From Lysobacter daejeonensis GH1-9 (lineage in GTDB: Bacteria; Pseudomonadota; Gammaproteobacteria; Xanthomonadales; Xanthomonadaceae), in the NCBI RefSeq assembly GCF_000768355.1, contig NZ_AVPU01000004.1:1-64000 (forward strand): a stretch of DNA of 64,000 bases, written 5' to 3'. A program made the position numbers and the translations under genes. Positions 13,613 through 22,361 of this stretch are shown here, in pieces; position 1 is the stretch's first letter, and each line of letters begins with the position of its first letter. The notes beneath the pieces are model-generated. The model was given only the letters and a program-made list of their open reading frames with translations, ran no database searches and was not told the origin of the DNA.

Positions 13613-15889
13613 TCAGACGCTTTCGCTAGCCGCAATCGCCGCACCCGCCTTCTCACGCTGCGGCAGGATCCACTGCCGGAACACGAACCACGCCATCAGG
13701 CCAGCGCCCGCCGCGAAGATCGTGTCGCCCGGCACGCGCATCCACACCAGCATGTCGATGATCGGCCGGCCCATGAAGTCGGCCGAACGCGCGTACCAGT
13801 AGCCGTTCTCCAGCACCGCCTGCAGCTGCAGCACGCCCAGCGGCAGCAGCGTCAGCATGGCCATCAGGCCCAGGCCGATGTTGAAGGTCCAGAAGGAACT
13901 GCGCAGCAGGCCTTCGCTCCACAGCGACTCCGGCTTCAGGCCACGCAGGCAGAACAGCATCAGGCCGATGCCGAGCATGCCGTACACGCCGAACAGTGCG
14001 GTGTGGCCGTGCAGCGCCGTCAGGTTCAGGCCCTGCATGTAGTACAGCGCCAGCGGGGTGTTGATGAGGAAGCCGAACACGCCGGCGCCCACCAGGTTCC
14101 AGAAGCTCACCGCCAGGAAGAACATGATCGGCCAGCGGTAGCGCTCCATCCACGGCGTGGCGCGGCTGTGGCGCCAGGTCTCGAACGCTTCCATGCCGAT
14201 CAGCGCCAGCGGCACCACTTCCAGCGCCGAGAAGCTGGCGCCCAATGCCACCACCGCCGTCGTCGTGCCGGCGAAGTACAGGTGGTGGAACATGCCCAGC
14301 ACGCCGCCGGCCATGTACACGATGGTGGCGAACAGCACGTTGATCGTGGCGGTCTTGCCGCGGATCAGGCCCAGCTTGACGAACAGGAAGCTGATGACCG
14401 CGGTGGCGAACACTTCGAAGAAGCCTTCCACCCACAGGTGCACCACCCACCAGCGCCAGTAGGTGACCAGCGAGATGTGGGTGTGCTCACGCCACATCAG
14501 GCCAGCGCCGTACAGCAGGCCGATGGCCACCACCGACATGAACAGCAGGCCCACGATCGAGGACATCTCATCCTTGCGCTTCAGCGCCGGCCACAGGGCA
14601 CGGCCCATCAGCACCAGCCACAGCAGCAGGCCGATGAACAGGAAGATCTGCCAGAAGCGGCCGATGTCGGTGTATTCCCAACCCTGGTGGCCGAACCAGA
14701 AGTTGTACTGGATGCCCATCTTCTGCATCACCGCGAACCACTGGCCCGCGAAGGCGCCAACGACAATGATGATCAGGCAGGTAAACAGGAAGTTGACGCC
14801 AAACCGCTGGAATTTCGGCTCATGCCCGGAGATCGCCGGGGCGATGTACAGGCCGGTGCCCAGCCACGCGGTGGCGATCCACAGCACGGCCAGCTGCGTG
14901 TGCCAGCTGCGCGTCAGCGAGTAGGGCAGGATCTCGGCGATGGCGAAGCCATAGGCTTCCTGGCCTTCCACCTGGTAGTGCGCGGTGGTGGCGCCCAGCA
15001 GGATCTGCACCAGGAACAGCGCGATCACCACCCAGAAGTACTTGGCGGTGGCCTTCATCGACGGAGTGATCTTTAGGCCCTTCAGCGGGTCCTGCGCCGG
15101 CGGGGTCGCATGCTCTTCCTTGCTGTGCCAGGACGCGTAGTGCCAGCCCAGCAGGCCGATGCCCGCGATCATGAAGATCACGCTGAACACCGTCCACAGG
15201 AACGAACTCGGCGTGGCGGTGTTGCCCACCAGCGGGTCGTATGGCCAGTTGGCGGTGTACGACTTCACGTCGTCCGGGCGATTGGTCACCGCAGCCCACG
15301 AGGTCCACCAGAAGAACGCGGCGAGCTTCTCGCGGCTCTCCTGATCGGGCACCGTGTTGTTCTTCATCGCATAGGTTTCGCGCAGCTCTGCGGTCGCCGG
15401 GTCGTTGGAGAACACGCTGCTGTAGTGCGCCGCCACCGAAGCGATGGCCTGGGCGCGCTCGTCGCTCACCGTGATGGTGTTGGTGGCCGGGTCATGCGTG
15501 TTCTTGCGCAGTTCCGGCTTCACCAGCGCCTGGATGCGGGCCTGGTCGGCCTCGTCCAGGTTGGCGTAGGGCAGGCCGGTCTCTGCGCGTGAGCGCAGCT
15601 CCAGCATGGCCACCGCTTCCCGGTGCAGCCAGTCGGCCGACCAGTCCGGGGCGACCAGCGCGCCATGGCCCCAGATGGAGCCGAGCTGTTGGCCACCGGT
15701 GGTCTGCCAGACCTGGCGGCCGCGTTCGAAGTCGGCCTTGGTGAACAAGGTCTGGCCGCTTTCGGTGACCACCTTGTCCGGCATCGGTGGAGCTTTTTGG
15801 TGGATGTCGCTGCCCATGTAGAGCAGCACACCGAAGCTGGCGAGCAACAGCGCCGCCAGCCCCAGCCATAACTTGCGAGTGGTATCCAT
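13613..15889 (-). CDS. norB: quinol-dependent nitric oxide reductase (qNor)
   Basis: The 758-residue chain is a single-subunit NO reductase: an N-terminal membrane anchor (LWLGLAALLLASFGVLLYM), a soluble extension of ~200 residues replacing the cytochrome c subunit (RGRQVWQTTGGQQLGSIWGH, later ELRKNTHDP), then 12 or more membrane helices of the heme-copper oxidase type. Metal-binding histidines appear in the TRSWHTQLAVLW helix, the GMFHHLYFAG motif and LTALHGHTALFG. It reduces 2 NO to N2O with electrons from quinol in the inner membrane. No norC, norQ or norD is nearby, as expected for qNor. AAGGAG precedes ATG 15889. An FNR-type site lies upstream, and fnr and hemN precede it on the same strand. 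Confidence 0.95.
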   Translation of the reverse strand: MDTTRKLWLGLAALLLASFGVLLYMGSDIHQKAPPMPDKVVTESGQTLFTKADFERGRQVWQTTGGQQLGSIWGHGALVAPDWSADWLHREAVAMLELRSRAETGLPYANLDEADQARIQALVKPELRKNTHDPATNTITVSDERAQAIASVAAHYSSVFSNDPATAELRETYAMKNNTVPDQESREKLAAFFWWTSWAAVTNRPDDVKSYTANWPYDPLVGNTATPSSFLWTVFSVIFMIAGIGLLGWHYASWHSKEEHATPPAQDPLKGLKITPSMKATAKYFWVVIALFLVQILLGATTAHYQVEGQEAYGFAIAEILPYSLTRSWHTQLAVLWIATAWLGTGLYIAPAISGHEPKFQRFGVNFLFTCLIIIVVGAFAGQWFAVMQKMGIQYNFWFGHQGWEYTDIGRFWQIFLFIGLLLWLVLMGRALWPALKRKDEMSSIVGLLFMSVVAIGLLYGAGLMWREHTHISLVTYWRWWVVHLWVEGFFEVFATAVISFLFVKLGLIRGKTATINVLFATIVYMAGGVLGMFHHLYFAGTTTAVVALGASFSALEVVPLALIGMEAFETWRHSRATPWMERYRWPIMFFLAVSFWNLVGAGVFGFLINTPLALYYMQGLNLTALHGHTALFGVYGMLGIGLMLFCLRGLKPESLWSEGLLRSSFWTFNIGLGLMAMLTLLPLGVLQLQAVLENGYWYARSADFMGRPIIDMLVWMRVPGDTIFAAGAGLMAWFVFRQWILPQREKAGAAIAASESV

Positions 15890-15944
15890 GAAACAACTCC
15901 TTTGCGAAGTGGTGCCATGGTCGGCCTGGGGCCCTGCCACGGCA

Positions 15945-15958
15945 CTGACTTAGATCAA
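15945..15958 (-). promoter_or_regulatory. FNR/DNR-type site upstream of norB
   Basis: On the minus strand the sequence reads TTGAT-CTAA-GTCAG, 9 of 10 fixed bases of the TTGAT-N4-GTCAA consensus. Its centre is ~62 bp before the norB ATG; a class II arrangement would put the -10 at GACCAT (15922-15917) and transcription start near 15910. Confidence 0.65.
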
Positions 15959-16090
15959 TCCGGACCAGTTTCAGACCAATTGTCGGGGCGCTTGCGTGCG
16001 CGCGCGTCCAACCGCACGCGAGCGCGCGGTTGGAAGCCGGTGGCAGTTCGAAGTCCCCAGGCGCGCCCGGAGGGGTCGCCCAAGCCGAGG

Positions 16091-16846
16091 TTAGCTGCGC
16101 AGGACGGGCGCGGCCAGTGTCGTCATTCGCGCCATGTCGAGGATTTCCATCTCACGGCGGTCGACGTTGATCAGGTTTTCCTGCTGGAAGCGGCGCAGCA
16201 CGCGGCTGACGGTTTCAGCGGCCAGACCCAGGTAGTTGGCGATGTCGGCGCGCGGCATCGGCAGGTGCAGGCGCGTGGCCGAGTAGCCACGGGCGGCGTA
16301 GCGACGCGACAGCGACACCAGGAAGGCGGCCATGCGCTCGTCGGCGCTGAAGTCGCCAGCGCGCACCGCCGCCTTGCCGATGTCCGCGGACAACAGCTTG
16401 AACAGGTGCTGCTGCAGGCCCGGCATGCGCGAGGCAAGCATGGCGATCTGCGGGAACGAGAACCGGCACAGGGTGACGGTGTCCAGCGCCACGGCGTCGC
16501 AGGGGTAGCGGTCGTCATGGATGCCGTTGAGGCCGATGACCTCGCCGGGCAGGTAGAAGCCCAGCACCTGCTCGCGGCCGTGGCCATCCACCATGCTGGT
16601 CTTGACCGTGCCGGCGCGAACCGCGGCGATGGCGTTGAAAGCGTCGCCTTCACGGAACAGGGTGGTGCCGGCGTGGAACGGACCGACGTGCTCCACCAGC
16701 ACGTGCAGGTCGCGCAGGGCGGCCTTGTCGTAGCCCTGGGCCATGCAGGCGCTGGAGAACGCGCAGGTGCCACAGAACTCGACGGTGTCGTTGTCGTCCG
16801 AGATCGGCGCCGAAGCCACCGGACTGTTGCGCGGCGGCTTGTTCAA
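16091..16846 (-). CDS. fnr: FNR-type oxygen-sensing transcription regulator
   Basis: The frame is open far upstream but that part overlaps hemN. I start at TTG 16846, with GGGAG upstream, giving 251 residues, the usual FNR length. Cys25, Cys28 and Cys34 (CGTCAFSSAC) and Cys127 (TLCRFSF) match in spacing the four [4Fe-4S] ligands of E. coli FNR (20, 23, 29, 122). The C-terminal helix-turn-helix (MPRADIANYLGLAAETVSRV) keeps Glu-x-x-Ser-Arg, which reads the TTGAT half-site. It should therefore activate genes under low oxygen. It lies 16 bp downstream of hemN in one operon, ahead of norB, and FNR sites precede both hemN and norB. Confidence 0.92.
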   Translation of the reverse strand: MNKPPRNSPVASAPISDDNDTVEFCGTCAFSSACMAQGYDKAALRDLHVLVEHVGPFHAGTTLFREGDAFNAIAAVRAGTVKTSMVDGHGREQVLGFYLPGEVIGLNGIHDDRYPCDAVALDTVTLCRFSFPQIAMLASRMPGLQQHLFKLLSADIGKAAVRAGDFSADERMAAFLVSLSRRYAARGYSATRLHLPMPRADIANYLGLAAETVSRVLRRFQQENLINVDRREMEILDMARMTTLAAPVLRS

Positions 16847-16862
16847 GCGGGAACTCCCACGG

Positions 16863-18257
16863 TCAGATGGCGCGCGAGAAGCGCGCCGGCGCGGCACTGG
16901 GTTGCTGGAGGTAACGGTCGAAGCACATGGCAATGATACGCAAGAGCAGCCGCCCGGAGGGAGTGGCGCGGATGCGGTCGGCCTCGATCCGCACCAGGCC
17001 GTCGTCCACCAGCGGCCGCAGCCGCTCGTAGGCATCGGCGAAATACTCGCGGAAATCGATGTCGTAGCGACGCTCCAGCGACCGGATCGGGATTTCGCCC
17101 TGGCACATCAGGCACTGGATCAGGTCGGCGCGCAGCAGGTCGTCCTCGCTCAGGCGCATGCCGCGCCACACCGGCAGGCGGCCTTCGTCCAGCGCGATCT
17201 GCCAGCTGGGCAGGTCGCGCGGGTTCTGGCTGAAGCTGTCGCCGATGTGGCTGATGGCGCTGACGCCCAGGCCCACCAGGTCGCTGTCGGCGTGGGTGGT
17301 GTAGCCCATGAAATTGCGGTGCAGGCCGCCACGCTGCTGCGCCAGCGACAGTTCATCGTCGGGCAGGGCGAAGTGGTCCATGCCGATGTAGTCGTAGCCG
17401 GCGGCGGTCAGCTTCTCGATGGCCAGGCGCAGCAGGTCGAGCTTCAGCTCGGCGCTGGGCAGGTCCTCGGCGTTGAGCTGCCGTTGTGGCTTGAACATCT
17501 CCGGCAGGTGCGCGTAGCTGTACACCGCCAGGCGGCTGGGGCGCGCCTGCACCACGGTATCGAGCGTGCGCTCGAAGCCGGCCAGGTTCTGCTTGGGCAG
17601 GCCGTAGATAAGGTCGACGTTGACCGAGCGCATGCCGTGGTCGCGGCAGGCGTTGATGATGGCCACGGTCTCTTCGACGGACTGGATGCGGTTCACCGCT
17701 TCCTGCACCGCCGGGTCGAAGTCCTGCACGCCCAGGCTGGCACGGTTGAAGCCGGCGGCGGCCAGTTCGGCCACGTCCTGGGGTTTGATGAAGCGCGGGT
17801 CCAGCTCGATGGAGATGTCGCGGTCGCGCGCTTCGCTGAAGCGGAAGTTGTTGCGCAGCACGTCCACCGTTTCCTGCAACTGTGCGGGCGACAGGAAGTT
17901 GGGCGTGCCACCGCCGAAGTGCAGCTGGATGACCTCGCGGTCTCGGTCGAACAGCCCCGCGATCATCTCGATCTCGCGGTACAGGCGGGCGAGGTACGCC
18001 GCGCCGCGCGCAAGGTCGCGGGTGATGATCCGGTTGCAGCCGCAGTAGAAGCACGGGCTCATGCAGAACGGCACGTGCACGTACAGCGACAGACGACGGG
18101 GGATCGGATCGCCGTTGCTGAGGGCCGCCGCGTCGCGCAGTTGTGACTCGCCGAAGTTGGCGTTGAACTGCGGAGCGGTGGGATAGGACGTATAACGCGG
18201 GCCCGGCCGGTCGTAGCGGCGCAGCAGGTCGGCGTCAAAGGGTGGGATCACGGGCAT
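16863..18257 (-). CDS. hemN: oxygen-independent coproporphyrinogen III oxidase
   Basis: The 464-residue protein is a radical-SAM enzyme with Cys65-x3-Cys69-x2-Cys72 (FCMSPCFYC), plus the adjacent Cys74 that is typical of true HemN. The GGGTPNFL motif follows, and the C-terminal region (GISAISHIGDSFSQN-like) is complete. It decarboxylates coproporphyrinogen III to protoporphyrinogen IX without O2 in the cytoplasm, for heme synthesis in anoxia. The N-terminal YTSYPTAPQF segment is the HemN substrate trip-wire region. Length matches the family (~457). ATG 18257 has no Shine-Dalgarno and may be leaderless. fnr follows 16 bp downstream. Confidence 0.95.
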   Translation of the reverse strand: MPVIPPFDADLLRRYDRPGPRYTSYPTAPQFNANFGESQLRDAAALSNGDPIPRRLSLYVHVPFCMSPCFYCGCNRIITRDLARGAAYLARLYREIEMIAGLFDRDREVIQLHFGGGTPNFLSPAQLQETVDVLRNNFRFSEARDRDISIELDPRFIKPQDVAELAAAGFNRASLGVQDFDPAVQEAVNRIQSVEETVAIINACRDHGMRSVNVDLIYGLPKQNLAGFERTLDTVVQARPSRLAVYSYAHLPEMFKPQRQLNAEDLPSAELKLDLLRLAIEKLTAAGYDYIGMDHFALPDDELSLAQQRGGLHRNFMGYTTHADSDLVGLGVSAISHIGDSFSQNPRDLPSWQIALDEGRLPVWRGMRLSEDDLLRADLIQCLMCQGEIPIRSLERRYDIDFREYFADAYERLRPLVDDGLVRIEADRIRATPSGRLLLRIIAMCFDRYLQQPSAAPARFSRAI

Positions 18258-18292
18258 GGACCGTACGCTAAGCGCTTGAAACGCCGGGTGCT

Positions 18293-18306
18293 TTGATTTG
18301 GGTCAA
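18293..18306 (-). promoter_or_regulatory. FNR box upstream of hemN
   Basis: The plus-strand sequence TTGAT-TTGG-GTCAA fits the FNR/Anr consensus at all ten positions of TTGAT-N4-GTCAA. Its centre is 42.5 bp from the hemN ATG. A class II site at -41.5 predicts a -10 at TAGCGT (18270-18265) and a transcript starting at or beside the start codon. Confidence 0.75.
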
Positions 18307-18343
18307 ACCGCTTTGTGGGGGTGTCTTCAGTCACCCGGTCGAT

Positions 18344-19303
18344 TCATTCAGCCCGCGTGGGCCCGCGCCACCGTTCGCTGCTGCGGGCCATGAGCCGGGC
18401 GACAACGGCATCCGGGCGTTTGAGCCAGTGGAAGTGGTCGGCGGTTGCCCCTAGTTGCGCGGCGTCCAGCACATCCGTGCTCACGTGCGATGCGGCGAGC
18501 TTGGAAAGCAGGAAGCCCAGCGAGGAGGCTGGCGCCAGCGGGTCTTTGGCCATGACCACGGCGTGAACCTCCAGTGGCGAGGCGGCCAGTGCCTGTTCGA
18601 GATCGGCGCCCAGCCCCTGCGCGGCGTAGCGCCCGGACAGTCCGCTGCGGGCCCAGTCACGGATCAGCTCTCGTGCCTCGTTGCCGCCAAAGCCGATGCG
18701 CCGTCCGGGCAGCGCGCCGGCGCGGTCGGCCAGCCATGGCAGGAAGCGATAGGCAAACGGCAGCCACCAGCGCATGGGCGCAGGGAACGCACGCCAATAC
18801 GGGGCGCCACTGGCCACCAGCCACAGGCGGTGAACCTGGTGTGCGGTCAGGCCGGCGTAGCAGCAGGCCAATTGCCCGCCAAGGCTGTGCCCGCCCACGA
18901 TCCGCTCGACGCCCGGCACGCGAGCGACGATGGCGGCTTCACTGGCTGGAATGTCGTGCGCCAGCAGTTCGCGGTAGCCCCAGTCCTGCGTGCGTCCAGC
19001 GCGCAGCGAACTGGTACCGTGGCCACGCCACTCGTGAACGAAGACGGCCACGCCGCGTTCGGCCAGCGCATCGGCAAACGGCAGGTAATGGCGCGCGGCG
19101 ATGCCCAGCGCGGGCAGCCACAGCAGCGTCGCCGTTGCCCGCTCGGGCACGCGGGCCAGCAGGGTCCAGCGGTGGCCATCATCGGCGTGGACGGCGATCT
19201 CGTGGGCATCGACGGCGCCGTGGCCTCCGGCGCCACGCACATCACCCGGCCCCAAGGCGCCGTTGTCGTCATTGCCCACCGGGGGTGGGGGAGTGGAGGC
19301 CAT
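18344..19303 (-). CDS. alpha/beta-hydrolase
   Basis: From ATG 19303 the product has 319 residues. The nucleophile elbow is GGHSLGGQ with Ser140; a HEWRGHGTSS segment near residue 90 matches the strand before it in serine-aminopeptidase-like hydrolases, and a late LGATADHFHWL supplies a likely catalytic His. The substrate is unknown (lysophospholipase or esterase are possible). The N-terminal 35 residues are low-complexity. It begins 5 bp after the thiD stop and is probably cotranscribed with thiD. The longer frame upstream lies inside thiD and is rejected. Confidence 0.8.
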   Translation of the reverse strand: MASTPPPPVGNDDNGALGPGDVRGAGGHGAVDAHEIAVHADDGHRWTLLARVPERATATLLWLPALGIAARHYLPFADALAERGVAVFVHEWRGHGTSSLRAGRTQDWGYRELLAHDIPASEAAIVARVPGVERIVGGHSLGGQLACCYAGLTAHQVHRLWLVASGAPYWRAFPAPMRWWLPFAYRFLPWLADRAGALPGRRIGFGGNEARELIRDWARSGLSGRYAAQGLGADLEQALAASPLEVHAVVMAKDPLAPASSLGFLLSKLAASHVSTDVLDAAQLGATADHFHWLKRPDAVVARLMARSSERWRGPTRAE

Positions 19304-19308
19304 CGGGC

Positions 19309-20124
19309 TTACCCGGCCGCCGCGCCAAAGTGGTCCAGTACGATGACCTCGCCCCGCCCCGGGCGGTAGCCAAGGACCAGCGCGCGGTGCACGTAATCGG
19401 AGGCCTCGCGGCAAGCGGCGGCCAGCGGCATGCCGCGTGCCAGTCCGGCCGCGACGGCCGAGGCGAGCGTGCAGCCCGTGCCATGCGCCTCCAGCGGCAA
19501 GCGGTCGTGGCGGATCAGGTGGACGCCGTCGGCGTCGGCAAGCAGGTCGATGATCGTGTCGGGGGCGGCTCCCACCGGCAGGTGCCCCCCCTTGAGGAGC
19601 ACCGCGCGCACGCCCGTGGCCAGGAACTCTGCACAGGCCTGGCGCATCGCATCCGGTGTCTCGACGGGGCGAGCCAGCAGCAGCGAGGCCTCGGGCAGGT
19701 TGGGGGTTACCACGGTGGCCAGCGGCAGCAGGCGCTGGCGCATAGCGTCCAAAGCGTCCGGCTGCAGCAGGCGGGCGCCTGACGTGGCGACCATCACCGG
19801 GTCGAGCACCAGGTGGGGCGGGCAGTGGACCTCCAGCGCATCAGCCACGGCGTGGATGACTTCGGCCGTGGCCAGCATGCCCAGCTTCACCGCCTGCACG
19901 TTGAAGTCATCGAAGCAGGCGTCGATCTGGGCCCGCAGGAACGCCAGCGACGGCACCTCGACCGCGGTCACGCCACGGGTGTGCTGGGCGGTCAGTGCTG
20001 CGATGGCGCTCAACCCGTGTACCCGGTGTGCGGCGAAGGTCTTCAGGTCGGCCTGTATGCCGGCGCCGCCGCCGGAGTCGGAGCCGGCAATGGTCAGGGC
20101 ACAGGGGGGGCGCGGATCGGTCAC
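19309..20124 (-). CDS. thiD: hydroxymethylpyrimidine kinase / phosphomethylpyrimidine kinase
   Basis: I start at GTG 20124 (GGAGAG upstream), giving 271 residues, the normal ThiD length. Ribokinase-family motifs are complete: ALTIAGSDSGGGAGIQADLK at the N-terminus, LDPVMVATSGARLL, VTPNLPEASLLL, and the C-terminal catalytic LEAHGTGCTLASAVAAGLA with the base Asp replaced by the family's Cys-containing GTGCT motif. It phosphorylates HMP and HMP-P in thiamine synthesis in the cytoplasm. The upstream 190 bp contain no TPP-riboswitch-like sequence that I can see. A hydrolase gene follows directly. Confidence 0.93.
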   Translation of the reverse strand: MTDPRPPCALTIAGSDSGGGAGIQADLKTFAAHRVHGLSAIAALTAQHTRGVTAVEVPSLAFLRAQIDACFDDFNVQAVKLGMLATAEVIHAVADALEVHCPPHLVLDPVMVATSGARLLQPDALDAMRQRLLPLATVVTPNLPEASLLLARPVETPDAMRQACAEFLATGVRAVLLKGGHLPVGAAPDTIIDLLADADGVHLIRHDRLPLEAHGTGCTLASAVAAGLARGMPLAAACREASDYVHRALVLGYRPGRGEVIVLDHFGAAAG

Positions 20125-20242
20125 GCGATCTCTCCGGTGGGGCAGGCCGCCATGATGCCCGGTCCGGGCCCGGTTATCAGGTTGCGGACGTCGTGCGCGA
20201 ACCGGTGGTGATCGATGGTCGCCCCGCGGAACCGTCAAGCCG

Positions 20243-20273
20243 TGATGCGCCAATCCCTACGTCGGGCGCATCA
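20243..20273. terminator. hairpin downstream of the GNAT gene
   Basis: TGATGCGCC and GGCGCATCA form a perfect 9-bp stem with a 13-base loop, 44 bp beyond the GNAT stop and ahead of thiD. There is no T tract, so termination is uncertain. Confidence 0.35.
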
Positions 20274-20316
20274 GGCGCGTGCAGGGCACTGGGGCGCTGC
20301 CGTACGGCGCGGGAAC

Positions 20317-21375
20317 TCAGCCGTCCTTGTCCGCGGAGGTCAGGTGCATGGCGGCACCGTCCGGCGCATCCCCCGTCCCGCTCCAGCGGCCATAGACCGG
20401 GTGGCGCGCCCGCTCGAAGAATCCACAGGCCCGCCATCCGGTCAGGGCTGGCGTGGGGGCGGCAATCTCGGTGGTGACCGCGACGTGGCCGCTGGCCCGC
20501 GCGGCCCACAACAGGGCACCAACGCAGGCGCGGTTGACGCCACGCACCCCGTCCGTGGACCAGAAGTCGCGGACCCGCAGGACACCGGCATCGCTGCGCG
20601 TGGCAAACCACGCCATCGGGGCACCGTTGGCGGGGTTGCTGACCAGCACATAGCGCGTCCTGCCGTGGGGCGCCTCGTCGAACCGCCACCGCGCATAAGC
20701 GGCATCCCGGACCATCAGCACCCCTTCCCCGCGTTCTGATTGTTGCCAGACGGCATCCAGGCGCGCGTCGGCGCGCTCCAGCCATTCGGCATGCAGCTTC
20801 GGTGACAGCAGGCGACCGATGCCGTCCCAGGCCCATAGGGCGACGTCCAGGACTGGGGCGATGACGCTGGCCAGGGGGATGGGCATGTGGCGGGACAGGT
20901 ACCTCGCGTGCCGCAGTACCCGTGCATGCCCGACGATCTGGGTGAGCTGTGTGTAGCCGCCCCGTTTGACCGCGGCGACCGCCTTGGGATTGGGAAACCC
21001 GTATAGCAGGTCAAGTTCGCGTGCCCCCGCGGCCATCACTCCGCCTTGCAGGATCAGCGCCGGGCCGAGAGAGCGGTGCTCCGGGACGACGGCAAAGTCG
21101 ACGATCACGCCGCCTCGAATATCCCGCCCATTGCAAAGCATGCGACGCCGACCGGCCGCGCAGACACCCACCCAATCGCCGCTGGGGGCATGCCGCATGA
21201 GCTGCAGGATCGGCGGACCATCCGGCCCGCCCAGGTAGAACCACCGGTATTTGGCTTCGTGGCCGCCACGCTCATGGTGCAGGTTGCCCCGCCAGATCGA
21301 CAGCACGATGTCCCGATGCTGCGTCGGGTCCGCGTCGTGCAACGTGTATAGCGCAGCCGGCGGGGCGGCGGTCAC
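20317..21375 (-). CDS. GNAT-fold acyltransferase of the amidotransferase/ACP cluster
   Basis: The 352-residue protein looks like a double GNAT. The N-terminal half has GGVIVDFAVVPEHRSLGPAL followed by a Gly-rich turn and LDLLYGFPNPKA, the usual acetyl-CoA-type site; the C-terminal half repeats a weaker fold (GVLRVRDFWSTDGVRGVN, ALLWAARASGHVAVT). Such proteins transfer acyl groups to amines, sometimes from an acyl carrier protein. It is the last gene of a tightly coupled set: its ATG overlaps the NadE-like stop by 4 bp (ATGA). A plausible role is transfer of the product made on the cluster's ACP; this is inference from position. Confidence 0.7.
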   Translation of the reverse strand: MTAAPPAALYTLHDADPTQHRDIVLSIWRGNLHHERGGHEAKYRWFYLGGPDGPPILQLMRHAPSGDWVGVCAAGRRRMLCNGRDIRGGVIVDFAVVPEHRSLGPALILQGGVMAAGARELDLLYGFPNPKAVAAVKRGGYTQLTQIVGHARVLRHARYLSRHMPIPLASVIAPVLDVALWAWDGIGRLLSPKLHAEWLERADARLDAVWQQSERGEGVLMVRDAAYARWRFDEAPHGRTRYVLVSNPANGAPMAWFATRSDAGVLRVRDFWSTDGVRGVNRACVGALLWAARASGHVAVTTEIAAPTPALTGWRACGFFERARHPVYGRWSGTGDAPDGAAMHLTSADKDG

Positions 21376-22361
21376 GCGTCGTTCCCGAGTTCAGGGACGC
21401 TGCCAGCCAGTACCGGTGGTTGGTGCAGGTAGCGTGTCGTCCGGCGTTTCGTGCGGATGTCCTCGTACGTGGCCTCGGCCCGGGCGAGGCTGATGCCAAT
21501 GGCTTCGGCCAGCCATGACGGCGGCTTGTCGTGGTTGAGCGCCCACAACGCGATGTCCATCTGTTCGTAGGGCAAGCCGTAGTAGAACTCGTCCTGCCCT
21601 TGCTCAAGGCTGTACGTGTCAGTTGTCGGCACGGCCGTGCAGATCCGCTCCGGCAGGCCCAGGTGCCGGGCCAAGGCGTACACCTGGGTCTTGTACAGGT
21701 GGGCGATGGGCTTCACGTCGGCCGAACCGTCGCCGTTCTTGACGAAGAAGCCCTGGTCGTATTCCACCCGGTTGGGTGTCCCCACCACGGCATAGTTGAG
21801 GCGGTCGGCGTGGAAGTACTCCAGCGTCTTTCGGACGCGCTGCTTGAAGTTTGTGGCCGCCACAATGATCAGGTACTCATTGAGGGCAAGGTCGCGCACG
21901 TGCGATTCGCCGTCGGGCGACTGCGCGATGAGGCGGAACCGGTTGATGCGTCCTTCGCTGCCGCCGTCAATGGCGATCTTGAACTTCCACCCTTCCCCGT
22001 ACGCGGGGATCAGGTTGCGCACCGCCGCATCACGGGCCTGGTAACAGCCAATGGCGGCAAGCGTCGGTTGGATGTCGACGGTTTCGCTGCGCACCCCGAG
22101 GTGCCTGGCGAGCAGCGTTGCGCGGCTTGCGCTGTCGTCGCTTGAGTCGCGTTCGGGCAGGATCAGCGTAAACACGCGATCAGCGCCCAGGGCGCGCACC
22201 GCCAGCGCCGCGCAAACCGAGCTGTCGATGCCGCCGGATATGGCAACGACCAGTCCGCGGCGATGAAGCCGTCGTGCCGTGATGTCCCGCAGTGCCTCGG
22301 CGATCCGATCCGCCTCGCGCTCGTAGTCAATGTCCAGCAAGGCAGGATTCATGGCGATCAT
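21372..22361 (-). CDS. NadE-like ammonia-dependent amide synthetase
   Basis: The 329-residue protein belongs to the NAD synthase branch of PP-loop ATPases: ISGGIDSS at residues 41-48 is the ATP pyrophosphate loop, and GTPNRVEYDQGFFVKNGDG, SADVKPIAHLYKTQVY and a late SLEQGQDEFYYGLPYEQ follow the NadE core. It is longer than free NadE (~270) and sits in a cluster with an AsnB-like amidotransferase, ACP and AMP ligase, so it may amidate a carboxylate of a secondary or surface metabolite rather than deamido-NAD. Real NAD synthase activity is not excluded. ATG 22361 (or 22352) overlaps the ligase stop by 4 bp. Confidence 0.78.
   Translation of the reverse strand: MIAMNPALLDIDYEREADRIAEALRDITARRLHRRGLVVAISGGIDSSVCAALAVRALGADRVFTLILPERDSSDDSASRATLLARHLGVRSETVDIQPTLAAIGCYQARDAAVRNLIPAYGEGWKFKIAIDGGSEGRINRFRLIAQSPDGESHVRDLALNEYLIIVAATNFKQRVRKTLEYFHADRLNYAVVGTPNRVEYDQGFFVKNGDGSADVKPIAHLYKTQVYALARHLGLPERICTAVPTTDTYSLEQGQDEFYYGLPYEQMDIALWALNHDKPPSWLAEAIGISLARAEATYEDIRTKRRTTRYLHQPPVLAGSVPELGNDA

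Noticed and set aside
16847-17035. N-terminal extension of fnr
   Set aside because: It lies within the hemN 3' end in another frame and is not FNR-like; the TTG at 16846 gives the normal length.
20125-20316. TPP riboswitch before thiD
   Set aside because: No CTGAGA-like or other thi-box words were seen on the minus strand.
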